Notes under the pieces: model-generated
What the model was told of the DNA's origin: nothing
The model's input: only the letters and a program-made list of their open reading frames with translations
The model's database searches: none
Translations under genes and position numbers: made by a program
Shown: positions 40,113 through 48,497 of the stretch, piece by piece
Layout of the letters: each line of letters starts with the position of its first letter
Numbering within the stretch: position 1 is the stretch's first letter
NCBI RefSeq assembly: GCF_015679265.1
Contig: NZ_CP064942.1
Location: forward strand, 3,390,001-3,454,000
DNA length: 64,000 nucleotides
Reading direction: 5' to 3'
DNA from: Pontivivens ytuae
Lineage (GTDB): Bacteria; Pseudomonadota; Alphaproteobacteria; Rhodobacterales; Rhodobacteraceae

Positions 40113-41285
40113 CTACTGCAGGTCGGAGAACGCGGTTTGCAAACGCTCCACCGCCTCCTCCACCAGCGCGCGGCGGGTGGCGACGTTGAAGCGCAGCCAG
40201 CTCTCGCCGCCCTTGCCGAAGGTCGGGCCGTGGTTCGGTGCGATGCGCGCCTGCTCCTGCACGCGGGCGTTCACCTCCTCGCGGGTCATGCCCGTGCCCG
40301 CGAAATCGACCCAGCAGAGATAGGTCGATTCCAGCGCCATCGCGTTGACCCCGGGAATGGCATTCACCCCGTCCTCGAAGATCCGCCGGTTGCCGTCGAT
40401 ATATTCAACGAGATCGGTCAGCCAGTCCTCGCCCTGCGAATAGGCCGCCGTCGTCATCAGGATGCCGAAGCGGTTGGGCGAGGCGCCCGCGGCGAGGTGC
40501 ACCTTCTGGAAGCGCCGGCGCAGCTCCGCATCCTCGATGATCACGTTGCCGGTCATGCCGCCCGCGAGGTTGAAGGTCTTCGACGCAGCCGCGAGCGTCA
40601 CCAGCCGATCCTTGATCTCCGGCATGATCTTGGCGAGCACGTGGTGCGTCTGCCCCTTGAAAACGAGGTCATGGTGGATCTCGTCGCTGATCAGGATCAG
40701 ATCGTGATCGGCGCAGAACTGCCCGAGTGCCCTGAGCTCGCCCTCCGACCAGACCCGCCCGCCCGGATTGTGTGGCGAGCAGAGGATGATCATCCGCACG
40801 CCCTCGACCATCTCAGCCGCGCGGTCGAGGCTCATGACGTAGCGCCCGTCCTCGATGTCCATCTCGCACTCGACCAGCCGCCGGTCGTTCGCGTGGATCA
40901 TCTTCGCGAACGCGTGGTAGACGGGCGTGAAGAGCATGATCCCGTCGCCCGGCTCCGTGAACGCCTGCAGGCAGAGCCCCACGCCCGACACCAGCCCGTG
41001 CGTCGTCGAGATCCACTCCGGGTCGACCTCCCAGCCATGCCGGCGATGCATCCAGCCGGTGATCGCGGCCTTGTAGGGCGCGTCGTTGCCGAAATAGCCG
41101 TGGATCCCGTGCTCGACCGCGTCCGCCAGCGCCGCGTTCACTGCCTGTGGCGGCTTGAAGTCCATGTCCGCCACCCACATCGCGATCCCGTCATCGGGGG
41201 AGACGCCGTAGATGCTCTCACAGGCGTCCCACTTGACGGAGTGGGTGTTCCGGCGGTCGATGACCTCGTCGAAATTCACGGACAT
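40113..41285 (-). CDS. MalY/PatB-type PLP aminotransferase or cystathionine beta-lyase
   Basis: A 390-residue fold-type I PLP enzyme. Segments typical of MalY/PatB C-S lyases are present: VKWDACESIYGV near the start, IAMWVADMDFKPPQAV, ILCSPHNPGGRVWS, ISDEIHHDLVF and the PLP lysine in AAASKTFNLAGGMTGN. Members cleave cystathionine or other cysteine conjugates, releasing sulfide or thiols. The ATG at 41285 has a GAGGAG ribosome-binding site. The upstream gap to the ankyrin gene is divergent. Confidence 0.9.
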   Translation of the reverse strand: MSVNFDEVIDRRNTHSVKWDACESIYGVSPDDGIAMWVADMDFKPPQAVNAALADAVEHGIHGYFGNDAPYKAAITGWMHRRHGWEVDPEWISTTHGLVSGVGLCLQAFTEPGDGIMLFTPVYHAFAKMIHANDRRLVECEMDIEDGRYVMSLDRAAEMVEGVRMIILCSPHNPGGRVWSEGELRALGQFCADHDLILISDEIHHDLVFKGQTHHVLAKIMPEIKDRLVTLAAASKTFNLAGGMTGNVIIEDAELRRRFQKVHLAAGASPNRFGILMTTAAYSQGEDWLTDLVEYIDGNRRIFEDGVNAIPGVNAMALESTYLCWVDFAGTGMTREEVNARVQEQARIAPNHGPTFGKGGESWLRFNVATRRALVEEAVERLQTAFSDLQ

Positions 41286-41433
41286 GGCATGCTCCTCGAT
41301 TTCCCGCGAAGCTAGAGTGATGGCCGTGATACACAAGCGGCGAATTGTATCCTTGCACCCGTCCGGGCGAACGGTGGTGCCGGGGAGTGGGGGCGGTCCG
41401 ATGGGGTACTCGGGCCGATAAGGGGACATTCCG

Positions 41434-42483
41434 ATGGCACGAAAGAAGAAGACTCTGCCGAAGGACTTCGAGGAGATCCTGGCACGCGGCGATCTCGATG
41501 AGCTAAAGGCCGTCTTCAAGGATCGGGAGATCGACGCGGTCGGCGGTACGTCCAAGCAGACCGCGCTCGCCTTCGGCACGTGTCCCGACGCGTTCACGCG
41601 CTGGCTGGTGGGCGAGGGGGCCGACCTCGGCAGCCGGGATGCCCGGGGCCGGACACCGCTGCACACGCGCGCGGGCAGCCGGGCGGCGGATATCGCCGTG
41701 CTGATCGAGCTGGGCGCGGACGTGCATGCCTTCGACCAGAAGGACTCCACGCCCCTGCACGTGGCCGCGGGCGCGCAGTTCGCCGATCATGCCGCGGTCC
41801 TGCTGGCCCATGGCGCGGCGCTGGATGCCCGCAATCGCAACGGTCTCACGCCGCTGGAGCTGGCCCTGCAATTCGCCAGCAACGCCACGCTGCCCCGCAC
41901 GGTCGCCGTGACCCGTGTGCTGCTGGAGGCGGGCGCGGAGCCGACGGAGCGGGCCCGCGGTTTCGTCACCAAGATCGGCGAGACCTTCGAGTTCCACCGC
42001 GCCAACTTCAATCCTGAGACGGTCGAGGAGCACAGCGCAGCGCTCGACGCGCTCTACCGGCTCTTCGATGTGCCGCCCGTCCCGCGGCGCGTGCTCCATG
42101 ACGGTGTCTCGACCATCACCGTCACGTCGGAGAACTGGCCCGACCAGCACGAGGAGCTGTGGCAGATGCTGGTGCCGGGCAGCGGTCCCGCCCGGACGGT
42201 GCAAGGCGAGGTCATCCGCATATCGGGCCGCGTTGCCGATGAAATCGACAGGAATGGCGGCATCAACTGGGACGCTGACTATGATCGCATGGTGAAGACG
42301 TTCCTCCATCTTCTGGCGACGGGTCAGGCGCTGCCGACGCCGGAACTGGACGAGGCCCGCAAAGCGGCCCGGACCCTTCGGACCGGATCCGACAGCACGC
42401 GCCGCTTCGGGGAACTTGCCGTCAGATGGGTGCTGCTCAACCCTGCGCCGGCGCCGCTGCCCCCGCCCGACTACGCGCGATAG
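41434..42483 (+). CDS. Ankyrin-repeat protein
   Basis: A 349-residue protein with a basic start (MARKKKTLPKDFEEIL), then about four ankyrin repeats between residues 45 and 185 (GRTPLHTRAGSRAADIAVLI, DSTPLHVAAGAQFADHAAVL, NGLTPLELALQFASNATLP). The C-terminal half has no recognised domain. It has no signal peptide or membrane segment. It probably binds proteins in the cytoplasm; the partner is unknown. Confidence 0.8.
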   Translation: MARKKKTLPKDFEEILARGDLDELKAVFKDREIDAVGGTSKQTALAFGTCPDAFTRWLVGEGADLGSRDARGRTPLHTRAGSRAADIAVLIELGADVHAFDQKDSTPLHVAAGAQFADHAAVLLAHGAALDARNRNGLTPLELALQFASNATLPRTVAVTRVLLEAGAEPTERARGFVTKIGETFEFHRANFNPETVEEHSAALDALYRLFDVPPVPRRVLHDGVSTITVTSENWPDQHEELWQMLVPGSGPARTVQGEVIRISGRVADEIDRNGGINWDADYDRMVKTFLHLLATGQALPTPELDEARKAARTLRTGSDSTRRFGELAVRWVLLNPAPAPLPPPDYAR

Positions 42484-42528
42484 CGCTGGGCGCTTGTTCG
42501 CCCTTCAGAGATGGCTTAGATCGCCCGC

Positions 42529-43044
42529 ATGATCAGACCCATCCTCATCCACCCCGATCCGCGCCTCAAGAAGGTCGCCGATCCCGTCGCGACCGTAGAC
42601 GATGCGGTGCGAAAGCTCGCCGACGACATGCTGGAGACCATGTACGAGGCGCCGGGCATCGGGCTCGCCGGGCCGCAGATCGGCGTAATGAAGCGGATCT
42701 TCGTGATGGACTGCTCGGAAAAGGATGCGGAGCCCGAGCCGATGGTCCTTATCAATCCCGAGATCCTGAGCGTGTCGGAGGAGGAGGCCGTCTATGAGGA
42801 GGGCTGCCTCTCGATCCCCGACATCTATGCCGAGGTGACCCGGCCCGCCGAGGTCGAGATGCGCTGGCTCGACCGCGACGGCGCGGTGCGCGAGGGCCGG
42901 TTCGACGCGCTCTACGCGACCTGCGCGCAGCACGAGCTCGACCACCTCAACGGCCGGCTCTTCATCGACTATCTCGGCTCGGTGAAGCGCACGATGATCA
43001 CCAACAAGATGAAGAAGCTGAAGAAGGCGCGCGCCACCGCATGA
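42529..43044 (+). CDS. def: Peptide deformylase
   Basis: A 171-residue metalloenzyme that removes the N-formyl group from nascent proteins. All three motifs are intact: [10 protein letters not shown] (motif 1), EEGCLSIP (motif 2, metal-ligand Cys) and QHELDHLNG (motif 3, two His and the catalytic Glu). It is the active copy and is followed by a degenerate paralogue (ATGA overlap) and fmt, which formylates initiator tRNA. Confidence 0.95.
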   Translation: MIRPILIHPDPRLKKVADPVATVDDAVRKLADDMLETMYEAPGIGLAGPQIGVMKRIFVMDCSEKDAEPEPMVLINPEILSVSEEEAVYEEGCLSIPDIYAEVTRPAEVEMRWLDRDGAVREGRFDALYATCAQHELDHLNGRLFIDYLGSVKRTMITNKMKKLKKARATA

Positions 43045-43547
43045 CGGCGCCTCGCCCGTTCCTGATGTGGCCCGACAAGCGGCTGCGCACGGCCGTGCCG
43101 CCGGTCGAGGCCGTGGACGATGGCGTGCGCGCCGTGTGGGACGAGATGCTGGCCGCGATGTACGCCATGCCCGGCGTTGGCCTTGCCGGCCCCCAGATCG
43201 GGGAGATGCGGCAGGTCGCGGTGGTCGACTGCTCCGACGACCGGTCCGAGCCCGTGCGCATGGCCAATCCCCGGGTGCTCCACGCCTCGGTGAAGATGCG
43301 CGCTCACGAGGAGGCCTCGCCCAACCTGCCGGGGCTCTCGGCGGTGGTCGAGCGGCCGCGGGCGGTGACGGTCGCCTATCTCGACGAGACCGGGGCGGAG
43401 GTTGAGCGGGACTTCGTGAACCTCTGGGCGACCAGCGTGCAGCACCAGATCGACCACCTCGCCGGCAAGCTCTATGTCGATCGGCTCAAGCCGGTGAAGC
43501 GGCGGATGCAGCTGGCGAAACACGAGAAGATGCGGCGGCGCGCCTGA
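43041..43547 (+). CDS. Degenerate peptide deformylase paralogue
   Basis: A 168-residue paralogue of Def. Motif 1 is kept ([10 protein letters not shown]), but motif 2 reads EEASPNLP, replacing the metal-binding Cys by Ser, and motif 3 reads QHQIDHLAG, replacing the catalytic Glu by Gln. Canonical deformylase activity is therefore unlikely. The intact frame and tight coupling between def and fmt imply that it is maintained, perhaps as a binding or regulatory protein. It should not be annotated as an active deformylase. Confidence 0.88.
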   Translation: MTAPRPFLMWPDKRLRTAVPPVEAVDDGVRAVWDEMLAAMYAMPGVGLAGPQIGEMRQVAVVDCSDDRSEPVRMANPRVLHASVKMRAHEEASPNLPGLSAVVERPRAVTVAYLDETGAEVERDFVNLWATSVQHQIDHLAGKLYVDRLKPVKRRMQLAKHEKMRRRA

Positions 43548-43556
43548 GGCGGGCGT

Positions 43557-43587
43557 GCGCCTCCGGCGGGGATATTGGGAGAAGAGA
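43557..43587. repeat. Rhodobacteraceae intergenic element, copy 2
   Basis: The sequence GCGCCTCCGGCGGGGATATT followed by GGGAGAAGAGA matches the family pattern GCGCCTCCGGCGGG-(G/A)TATTTGG-AAGA. It lies in the 46-nt gap between the second deformylase and fmt and includes the fmt ribosome-binding region. Confidence 0.55.
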
Positions 43588-43593
43588 GAGCGC

Positions 43594-44505
43594 ATGCGGC
43601 TGATCTTCATGGGAACGCCGGATTTTTCCGTACCGGTGCTCGACGCGCTGGTCGAGGCGGGTCACGAGATCGCCGCCGTCTACACCCAGCCGCCGCGCCC
43701 CGCCGGACGCGGGAAGAAGGAGCGGCCATCCCCGGTCCACGCGCGGGCGGAGGGACTGGGGCTGGAGGTTCGGCACCCGAAGTCGCTGAAGGGCGAGGCG
43801 GAGCAGGCGGCACTCGCCGCCCTGAATGCCGACGCCGCGGTGGTCGTGGCCTACGGTCTGATCCTGCCGCAAGCCGTGCTCGACGCGCCCGTGCGTGGTT
43901 GCCTCAACATGCACGCCTCGCTGCTGCCGCGCTGGCGCGGGGCGGCGCCGATCCAGCGGGCGATCATGGCGGGCGATGCCGAGACGGGGGTGTGCATCAT
44001 GCAGATGGAGGCGGGGCTCGACACCGGGCCAGTGCTCTTGCGCGAGGCCAAGCCGATCGGGCCGGAGGACACGGCCGCCACGCTCCACGACCGCCTGTCG
44101 GAGATGGGCGCACGGCTGATCGTCGACGCGCTCGCCCGCCTCGATGACCTGACGCCGGAGACCCAGCCGGAGGAGGGCGTCACCTACGCCGCCAAGATCG
44201 ATAAGGCCGAGGCGCGCATCGACTGGACCCGGCCCGCGGCGGAACTCGACCGGCATATCCGCGGCCTCGCCCCCTTTCCCGGCGCCTGGACGATCCATGA
44301 TTCCACGCGGCTCAAGATCCACCTCTGTACGCCCGTCGCGGGGCAGGGCGCCCCCGGCAGCGCATTAGACGACGCGCTCACCGTCGCCTGCGGCACGGGT
44401 GCGCTGCGCCTGATCCGCTTGCAGCGGGAGGGGCGCGGCGTGCAGGATGCGACAGATTTCCTGCGTGGCCATCCCGTGCCCGCGGGCGACAGGTTGGGAG
44501 AGTGA
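43594..44505 (+). CDS. fmt: Methionyl-tRNA formyltransferase
   Basis: A 303-residue enzyme that formylates initiator Met-tRNA using 10-formyltetrahydrofolate. The N-terminal domain has [19 protein letters not shown] and the folate/catalytic segment [20 protein letters not shown]. The C-terminal OB-like domain begins near residue 205. It forms a def-def2-fmt operon. Confidence 0.95.
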   Translation: MRLIFMGTPDFSVPVLDALVEAGHEIAAVYTQPPRPAGRGKKERPSPVHARAEGLGLEVRHPKSLKGEAEQAALAALNADAAVVVAYGLILPQAVLDAPVRGCLNMHASLLPRWRGAAPIQRAIMAGDAETGVCIMQMEAGLDTGPVLLREAKPIGPEDTAATLHDRLSEMGARLIVDALARLDDLTPETQPEEGVTYAAKIDKAEARIDWTRPAAELDRHIRGLAPFPGAWTIHDSTRLKIHLCTPVAGQGAPGSALDDALTVACGTGALRLIRLQREGRGVQDATDFLRGHPVPAGDRLGE

Positions 44506-44506
44506 G

Positions 44507-44764
44507 ATGTTCTTTGCCTTCTTCGGCTCGATGGTGCTCGCCGGGATCGTCGGTTATCTCGCGGAGAAGTGGGGGCTCACCCACAACGGTGTTCTGCCCT
44601 CGATCGTGATCGCGCTGGGCGGGACCTTCCTGCTGTTCGTAGTGCGGGTCATGTTCGGGATCAGCTTCGGCTCCCACGGCGTGAACGCCATCGTGGGTGC
44701 CGCCGGTGCGCTGTTCCTGATCCCCACCGAAGCGGCCTACCGCCGCCGCAACCGGCGCCGCTGA
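44507..44764 (+). CDS. Small membrane protein, transglycosylase-associated-like
   Basis: An 85-residue protein with about three membrane segments (MFFAFFGSMVLAGIVGYLAE, LPSIVIALGGTFLLFVVRVM, NAIVGAAGALFLI) and an Arg-rich C-terminus. It resembles the GlsB/YeaQ/YmgE group in size and layout, but the match is loose. It starts 1 nt after the fmt stop and so is probably in the def operon. Confidence 0.7.
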   Translation: MFFAFFGSMVLAGIVGYLAEKWGLTHNGVLPSIVIALGGTFLLFVVRVMFGISFGSHGVNAIVGAAGALFLIPTEAAYRRRNRRR

Positions 44765-44770
44765 CCCCGC

Positions 44771-44802
44771 ATCACTCTCGCCAAATACGCCCGCCGGAGG
44801 CG
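44771..44802. repeat. Rhodobacteraceae intergenic element, copy 3
   Basis: On the minus strand it reads CGCCTCCGGCGGGCGTATTT followed by GGCGAGAGTGAT, the same pattern as copies 1 and 2. It fills the gap between converging gene ends (44764 and 44803), consistent with a terminator function. Confidence 0.6.
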
Positions 44803-45426
44803 TCACCGGCGCGGCGGTCGCGCCTTGTAGACCGGCGCCTGCCAGCCGAGCGCGATGGACCCTGCCCGCAAGCCAAAGCAGGTGAGGCCGCAAGCGAGCG
44901 TCGCGAGGATCGCATCCCCGGTCAGCGCGAAGGCCGCCACATTCGCCCCAGCCCCGGTGAGCGCCGCCGTCGCGTAGAGGTCGCGGGCCTTCAGCACCAG
45001 CGGCACCTCGTTGCAGACCACATCGCGCGCCAGCCCGCCGAGTGTCGCCGTCACCACCCCCATCATCAGCAGCACCGGCCAGTCGAAGCCCATGCGCCGC
45101 GCGACCGCCACCCCCACCGGCACCGCGACGGCCATGGCGAGCGCGTCGAGCCAGATCAGGGTCTTCAACCGGCTTTCCAGAAGATGCGCGGTGAAGAACA
45201 CCCCGACCGCGCCCACGCAAGCTACCGCGATGTAGCCCGGATCGGCGATCCAGAACACCGCGTCGCGGTTCAGGACAACGTCCCGCACGGTGCCGCCGCC
45301 CACCGCAGTGAGGCACGCCACGAACAGGAACCCCACGATGTCGAGCTGCGCCCGGCTCGCCGTCAGCGCGCCCGTGAGGGCGAAGACGAAGACCGCGACA
45401 TAGTCGAGAAATTGGACGAGGGTCAT
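44803..45426 (-). CDS. TRIC/UPF0126 family cation channel-like protein
   Basis: A 207-residue membrane protein with a duplicated three-helix layout. The family signatures are FVFALTGALTASRAQLDIVG, VGGGTVRDVVLNRDAVFW and the second half's LGGLARDVVCNEVPLVL. These UPF0126/YicG/YadS-like proteins are prokaryotic homologues of trimeric intracellular cation channels. It is a single gene on the minus strand. Confidence 0.88.
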   Translation of the reverse strand: MTLVQFLDYVAVFVFALTGALTASRAQLDIVGFLFVACLTAVGGGTVRDVVLNRDAVFWIADPGYIAVACVGAVGVFFTAHLLESRLKTLIWLDALAMAVAVPVGVAVARRMGFDWPVLLMMGVVTATLGGLARDVVCNEVPLVLKARDLYATAALTGAGANVAAFALTGDAILATLACGLTCFGLRAGSIALGWQAPVYKARPPRR

Positions 45427-45516
45427 AGGGTGGCTCCGGGCGTCACGGCGGGAGCCACAGCTTGACGCCTTTCCACGCCGCCGCAAGGGTTCGGGCTCAA
45501 GAGGCAGGGACCGCAG

Positions 45517-45978
45517 ATGATTGGAAGACGAATCCGCCAGGGCTTTGCTGTGCTCGCGATGGCCACCGCCGGCTGGTTTCTCGCCTTCGCCATCTATGAG
45601 CGACAGGCGATGCTGAACCTCGTGCCGGAGATGCTGTCGGGCACGGGCATCACGCACACCATCGTCACGCGATCGGCGCCTTGGCCGATCCTATTCTCCG
45701 ATGAAGAGGCGCAATGGCACCTCCGCTTGTCGTCCGATACGGCAACGGCCGAAGCTACCCGCGCCCTTGGCCTTCGGCCCGCCGACGCATCCGATACCGC
45801 CTTCTATCGCGGCGCGTTCGCGGGTTTTTTTCCGAGGGTCGACCCCACTCAGTTTGCGGACGCCGTGGTCTATCGCGGTGACCTGGCGCGCAGCGCGGGA
45901 TGGGTCTGCACGCCTTACTGCGGGTCGGTCGCCGTGGTGACCGGACGAGACTTGTTCATGACGGCATACGCATTCTGA
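45517..45978 (+). CDS. Uncharacterised membrane-anchored protein
   Basis: A 153-residue protein with one N-terminal hydrophobic segment (FAVLAMATAGWFLAFAIY, about residues 10-27) and an extracytoplasmic body. Two cysteines lie close together in WVCTPYCGSVAVV, possibly a disulfide. It has slightly lower GC than its neighbours. I recognise no family. The coding call rests on length, a plausible start and the export-like N-terminus. Confidence 0.6.
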   Translation: MIGRRIRQGFAVLAMATAGWFLAFAIYERQAMLNLVPEMLSGTGITHTIVTRSAPWPILFSDEEAQWHLRLSSDTATAEATRALGLRPADASDTAFYRGAFAGFFPRVDPTQFADAVVYRGDLARSAGWVCTPYCGSVAVVTGRDLFMTAYAF

Positions 45979-46130
45979 CCTCCGCCAGTCGTGGCGTCCC
46001 GCACCGTCGGACCGAGACCTGATCCAGGGCGGGCCAAAGCAAAAGTGTCACTTGATTTCGCCTTTAGGTTGTGTGACCCACGGCACGTCCCGATCCACGT
46101 CATCTCATTGGTTTCGGGGCATTTTTCAAA

Positions 46131-46153
46131 ATGCACCGGGGGTCCCGGTGCAT
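46131..46153 (+). promoter_or_regulatory. Ten-base-pair leader hairpin before the 85-aa exported protein
   Basis: A perfect inverted repeat ATGCACCGGG/CCCGGTGCAT with a three-base loop GGT, ending 7 nt before the Shine-Dalgarno (AGGAG) of the gene at 46172. It would fold in the mRNA leader and may act as a stabiliser or attenuator. An A/T-rich stretch (ATTTTTCAAA) precedes it. Confidence 0.5.
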
Positions 46154-46171
46154 CTTCCACAGGAGACGATC

Positions 46172-46429
46172 ATGATCCGTATGCTGGCTCTCGCCGCAGC
46201 AGCAACCATTGCGACCGCAGGATCCGCGCTGGCCTGCACGCCGGAGGAACTTCAGGAGAAGGCGACCCAGGCCGCCACCGCGCTGCAGACGATCGCGGCG
46301 TCCGATCCGCAGCGTGCCACCGAGCTCGCGACCGAGATGCAGCAGCAGGCCGTGGCCATGCAGACCGGCGCGTCGATGGAGGAGATCTGCGCGTTCTACG
46401 ACACGGTTCTCGAAGAGGCGGGCGAGTAA
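46172..46429 (+). CDS. Small exported protein of unknown function
   Basis: An 85-residue protein with a clear signal peptide (MIRMLALAAAATIATAGSALA, cleavage before CTPEE). The mature part is about 64 residues, all-helical and rich in Ala, Gln, Thr and Glu, with one Cys near each end (CTPEELQ and EEICAFYD) that could form a disulfide hairpin. A strong AGGAGA ribosome-binding site and a leader hairpin suggest abundant expression. I do not recognise the family. Confidence 0.8.
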   Translation: MIRMLALAAAATIATAGSALACTPEELQEKATQAATALQTIAASDPQRATELATEMQQQAVAMQTGASMEEICAFYDTVLEEAGE

Positions 46430-46469
46430 CGCCGGTCCGGGCGGGGCCGGCGTTGCGCGCCGCCCTGCC

Positions 46470-46925
46470 TCACTTCGTCTTGTAAGGGGCCATGCCGGCG
46501 CGGGCGAGTTCGTCGGCGCGTTCGTTTTCCGGGTGGCCGGCGTGGCCCTTCACCCATTCCCAGCTCACCTTGTGGCGTGCTTGAGCCGCGTCGAGGCGTT
46601 TCCAGAGGTCCTCGTTCTTCACGGGCTTCTTGGCCGCGGTCTTCCAGCCGTTGCGCTTCCAGCCGTGGATCCACTTCGTCAGTCCGTCCTTCACGTAGGC
46701 GGAGTCGGTGACGACCGTGATGTCGGCGGCGCGGCCCAGTGTCTCCAGCGCCGTGATCGCGGCCATCAGTTCCATGCGGTTGTTGGTGGTCTGCGCCTCG
46801 CCGCCCTTGAGCTCCCGCTCCTTGACGACCTTCCCGCGCTCCTTGGCCTGGAGCAGGACGCCCCAGCCGCCCGGCCCCGGATTGCCGGAGCATGCACCGT
46901 CGGTATAGGCGAAGAAGTCAGCCAC
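46470..46925 (-). CDS. rnhA: Ribonuclease HI
   Basis: A 151-residue nuclease that cleaves RNA in RNA-DNA hybrids. Catalytic residues are in [16 protein letters not shown] (Asp), [10 protein letters not shown] (Glu), VVTDSAYV (Asp) and [16 protein letters not shown] (Asp), as expected for the DEDD set. The start is GTG (46925), overlapping the upstream fusion gene by 8 nt. Confidence 0.94.
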   Translation of the reverse strand: MADFFAYTDGACSGNPGPGGWGVLLQAKERGKVVKERELKGGEAQTTNNRMELMAAITALETLGRAADITVVTDSAYVKDGLTKWIHGWKRNGWKTAAKKPVKNEDLWKRLDAAQARHKVSWEWVKGHAGHPENERADELARAGMAPYKTK

Positions 46926-47946
46926 GCAGGGCCTCCAGGTAGAGGTTCTCGGTCGGGCTGCCGTCGTAGTTCTTGCCCGCGCCGTGCTCAAGCGTGATGT
47001 CGCGGAAGCCCGCGGCGCGAACGAGAGCGCGCAGCTCCTCGGCATCGTAATAGGTGTAGAGCCGATCCTGCGGGTCGCGGCTGGAGCCGGTGCCCGCCTT
47101 CAGCCCCAGATAGAGCCGCCCGCCGGGCGCGAGGGCCGCAGAACACGCGCTCAGGTGGCGGGGCATCCGGTCGCGGGGCGCGTGGAGCAGGGAGAAGAAG
47201 GCCCAGATCGCATCCAGCGTCTCGAACTCGTTGAAATCGGTGAACTCCGCGATCTCAACGTCGATGCCGTGGCGGAGCTTGGCCTGCGCCGCGAGGCCCC
47301 GGCTGCCGTCCATCGCGCGCACGCGAAAACCGCGCTGGCCCATCTTGGCCGCCGCCCAGCCGGTGCCGCAGCCGAGATCGAGCACCCGCGCGCCGGGCGC
47401 GAGCTTGTCCAGGAAGGCGGCAAGGCGGGGCGGTTCCGCCTCCGGCTCCGACCAGTCGGCGTAATCGGCGGCGTGGGTGTCGTAGAAGGCGAGCGTCCGG
47501 CCCGAGCGCCACGCAGCCCAGCTGCGCCGCAGAGCGTCGTGGCTCGGCGGCTGGCCCTCCCATTGCGGGACGCCCTCGATCAGCTGCACCCAGGGCAAGC
47601 GGGAGGCGGTCCAGAGCTCGGCCTGCGGCTCCAGCCCGTGGCCGGGATCGAGCGTGCCGCCCTTTATCGAGACGTAGTCGGCGCCGCTGGCGGAGACATG
47701 CATGATCCGCACGCCGCAAACGGGGCAGAAGCGCCGGATGACCTCCTTCCCGCTCGCGGCCCGGCTGCGCCACTCGGCGAGCTCCCCGGTGATCTCGATA
47801 TCGTCGAGGCGGACATAGAGCGAGAGGCCGAAGGCCGAGCCGCTCTGCTTCTGGCAGTCGGTGCAATGGCAGCGGGCGAAGCCCAGCGGCTCCCCCGTAA
47901 TGCGGTAGCGCACCACGCCGCACTGGCAGCCTCCGGTCAGGCTCAT
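46918..47946 (-). CDS. GFA (CENP-V) domain fused to SAM methyltransferase
   Basis: A 342-residue two-domain fusion. Residues 1-115 form a GFA/CENP-V zinc domain with Cys7, Cys9, Cys26, Cys28, Cys31, Cys74 and Cys77 (GGCQCG, RCHCTDC, FCPVCG). Residues about 150-340 are a class I methyltransferase with motif [17 protein letters not shown]. There is no stop or frameshift between them, so it is one product in this genome. GFA domains are linked to formaldehyde or glutathione adducts, but function varies. The ATG overlaps the DUF3429 stop and the 3' end overlaps rnhA. Confidence 0.87.
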   Translation of the reverse strand: MSLTGGCQCGVVRYRITGEPLGFARCHCTDCQKQSGSAFGLSLYVRLDDIEITGELAEWRSRAASGKEVIRRFCPVCGVRIMHVSASGADYVSIKGGTLDPGHGLEPQAELWTASRLPWVQLIEGVPQWEGQPPSHDALRRSWAAWRSGRTLAFYDTHAADYADWSEPEAEPPRLAAFLDKLAPGARVLDLGCGTGWAAAKMGQRGFRVRAMDGSRGLAAQAKLRHGIDVEIAEFTDFNEFETLDAIWAFFSLLHAPRDRMPRHLSACSAALAPGGRLYLGLKAGTGSSRDPQDRLYTYYDAEELRALVRAAGFRDITLEHGAGKNYDGSPTENLYLEALRG

Positions 47947-48398
47947 GCGAAGGCTCCGATCAGGAGGCAGGCGCAGACGACGATGGTCAGCGGGATGCGC
48001 AAGCTCAGCCACCACCAGACCACGATGGTGCGCTTGGCGAACAGGCTGTCGATCAGCAGGAGTCCCGCGAAGGCGTAGGTGAGCAGGAGGCAGGAGGCTG
48101 CGGGATCGTTCGTGAGGCCGAAGAAGATGGCGAGCGGCGGTGTGACGCTGAGCCCCAGCTCCACCCACGACGGCTTGCGCCCGTGCCGCGAGGCGAAGCC
48201 CCAGAGGCAGCCCGCCATGAAGCTCAGGATGATCGTGCCGTAGCGCTCCAGCAGCAGGCGCCCGCCCTCGGGCTCGCTGATGAAGAAGCCGTAGAGCGGC
48301 ACGGTGCCCGGCGGCAGAAGAACGAGTGCCGCACCGCCGAGGAACGGCAGCAACCCGGCGAAACCGAGGATCAGGGCAGGGGTCGGTATGTCACGCAT
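47943..48398 (-). CDS. DUF3429 membrane protein
   Basis: A 151-residue protein with four to five membrane helices. The start MRDIPTPALILGFAGLLPFLGG, the segment GTIILSFMAGCLWGFAS and the C-terminal WWWLSLRIPLTIVV are typical of DUF3429 (related to eukaryotic TMEM69). Function is unknown. It is the first gene of a DUF3429, GFA-methyltransferase, rnhA run. Confidence 0.83.
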   Translation of the reverse strand: MRDIPTPALILGFAGLLPFLGGAALVLLPPGTVPLYGFFISEPEGGRLLLERYGTIILSFMAGCLWGFASRHGRKPSWVELGLSVTPPLAIFFGLTNDPAASCLLLTYAFAGLLLIDSLFAKRTIVVWWWLSLRIPLTIVVCACLLIGAFA

Positions 48399-48427
48399 CG
48401 TGCGCTCCGCTGGGTCTGCCCTTGGCT

Positions 48428-48453
48428 ATATAGCGGCGGCGAGCGGAAACAAG
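48428..48453 (-). promoter_or_regulatory. Possible promoter of the DUF3429 operon
   Basis: On the minus strand CTTG (48453-48450) and CTATAT (48433-48428) are separated by 16 bp and end 29 nt before the DUF3429 ATG. The pattern resembles RpoH-type promoters of Rhodobacter and could equally be a weak sigma-70 promoter. This is sequence resemblance only. Confidence 0.3.
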
Positions 48454-48497
48454 CACTTGTCCGGCTTGGCGGGTGAATTGAGCCCCGAAACAGATGA

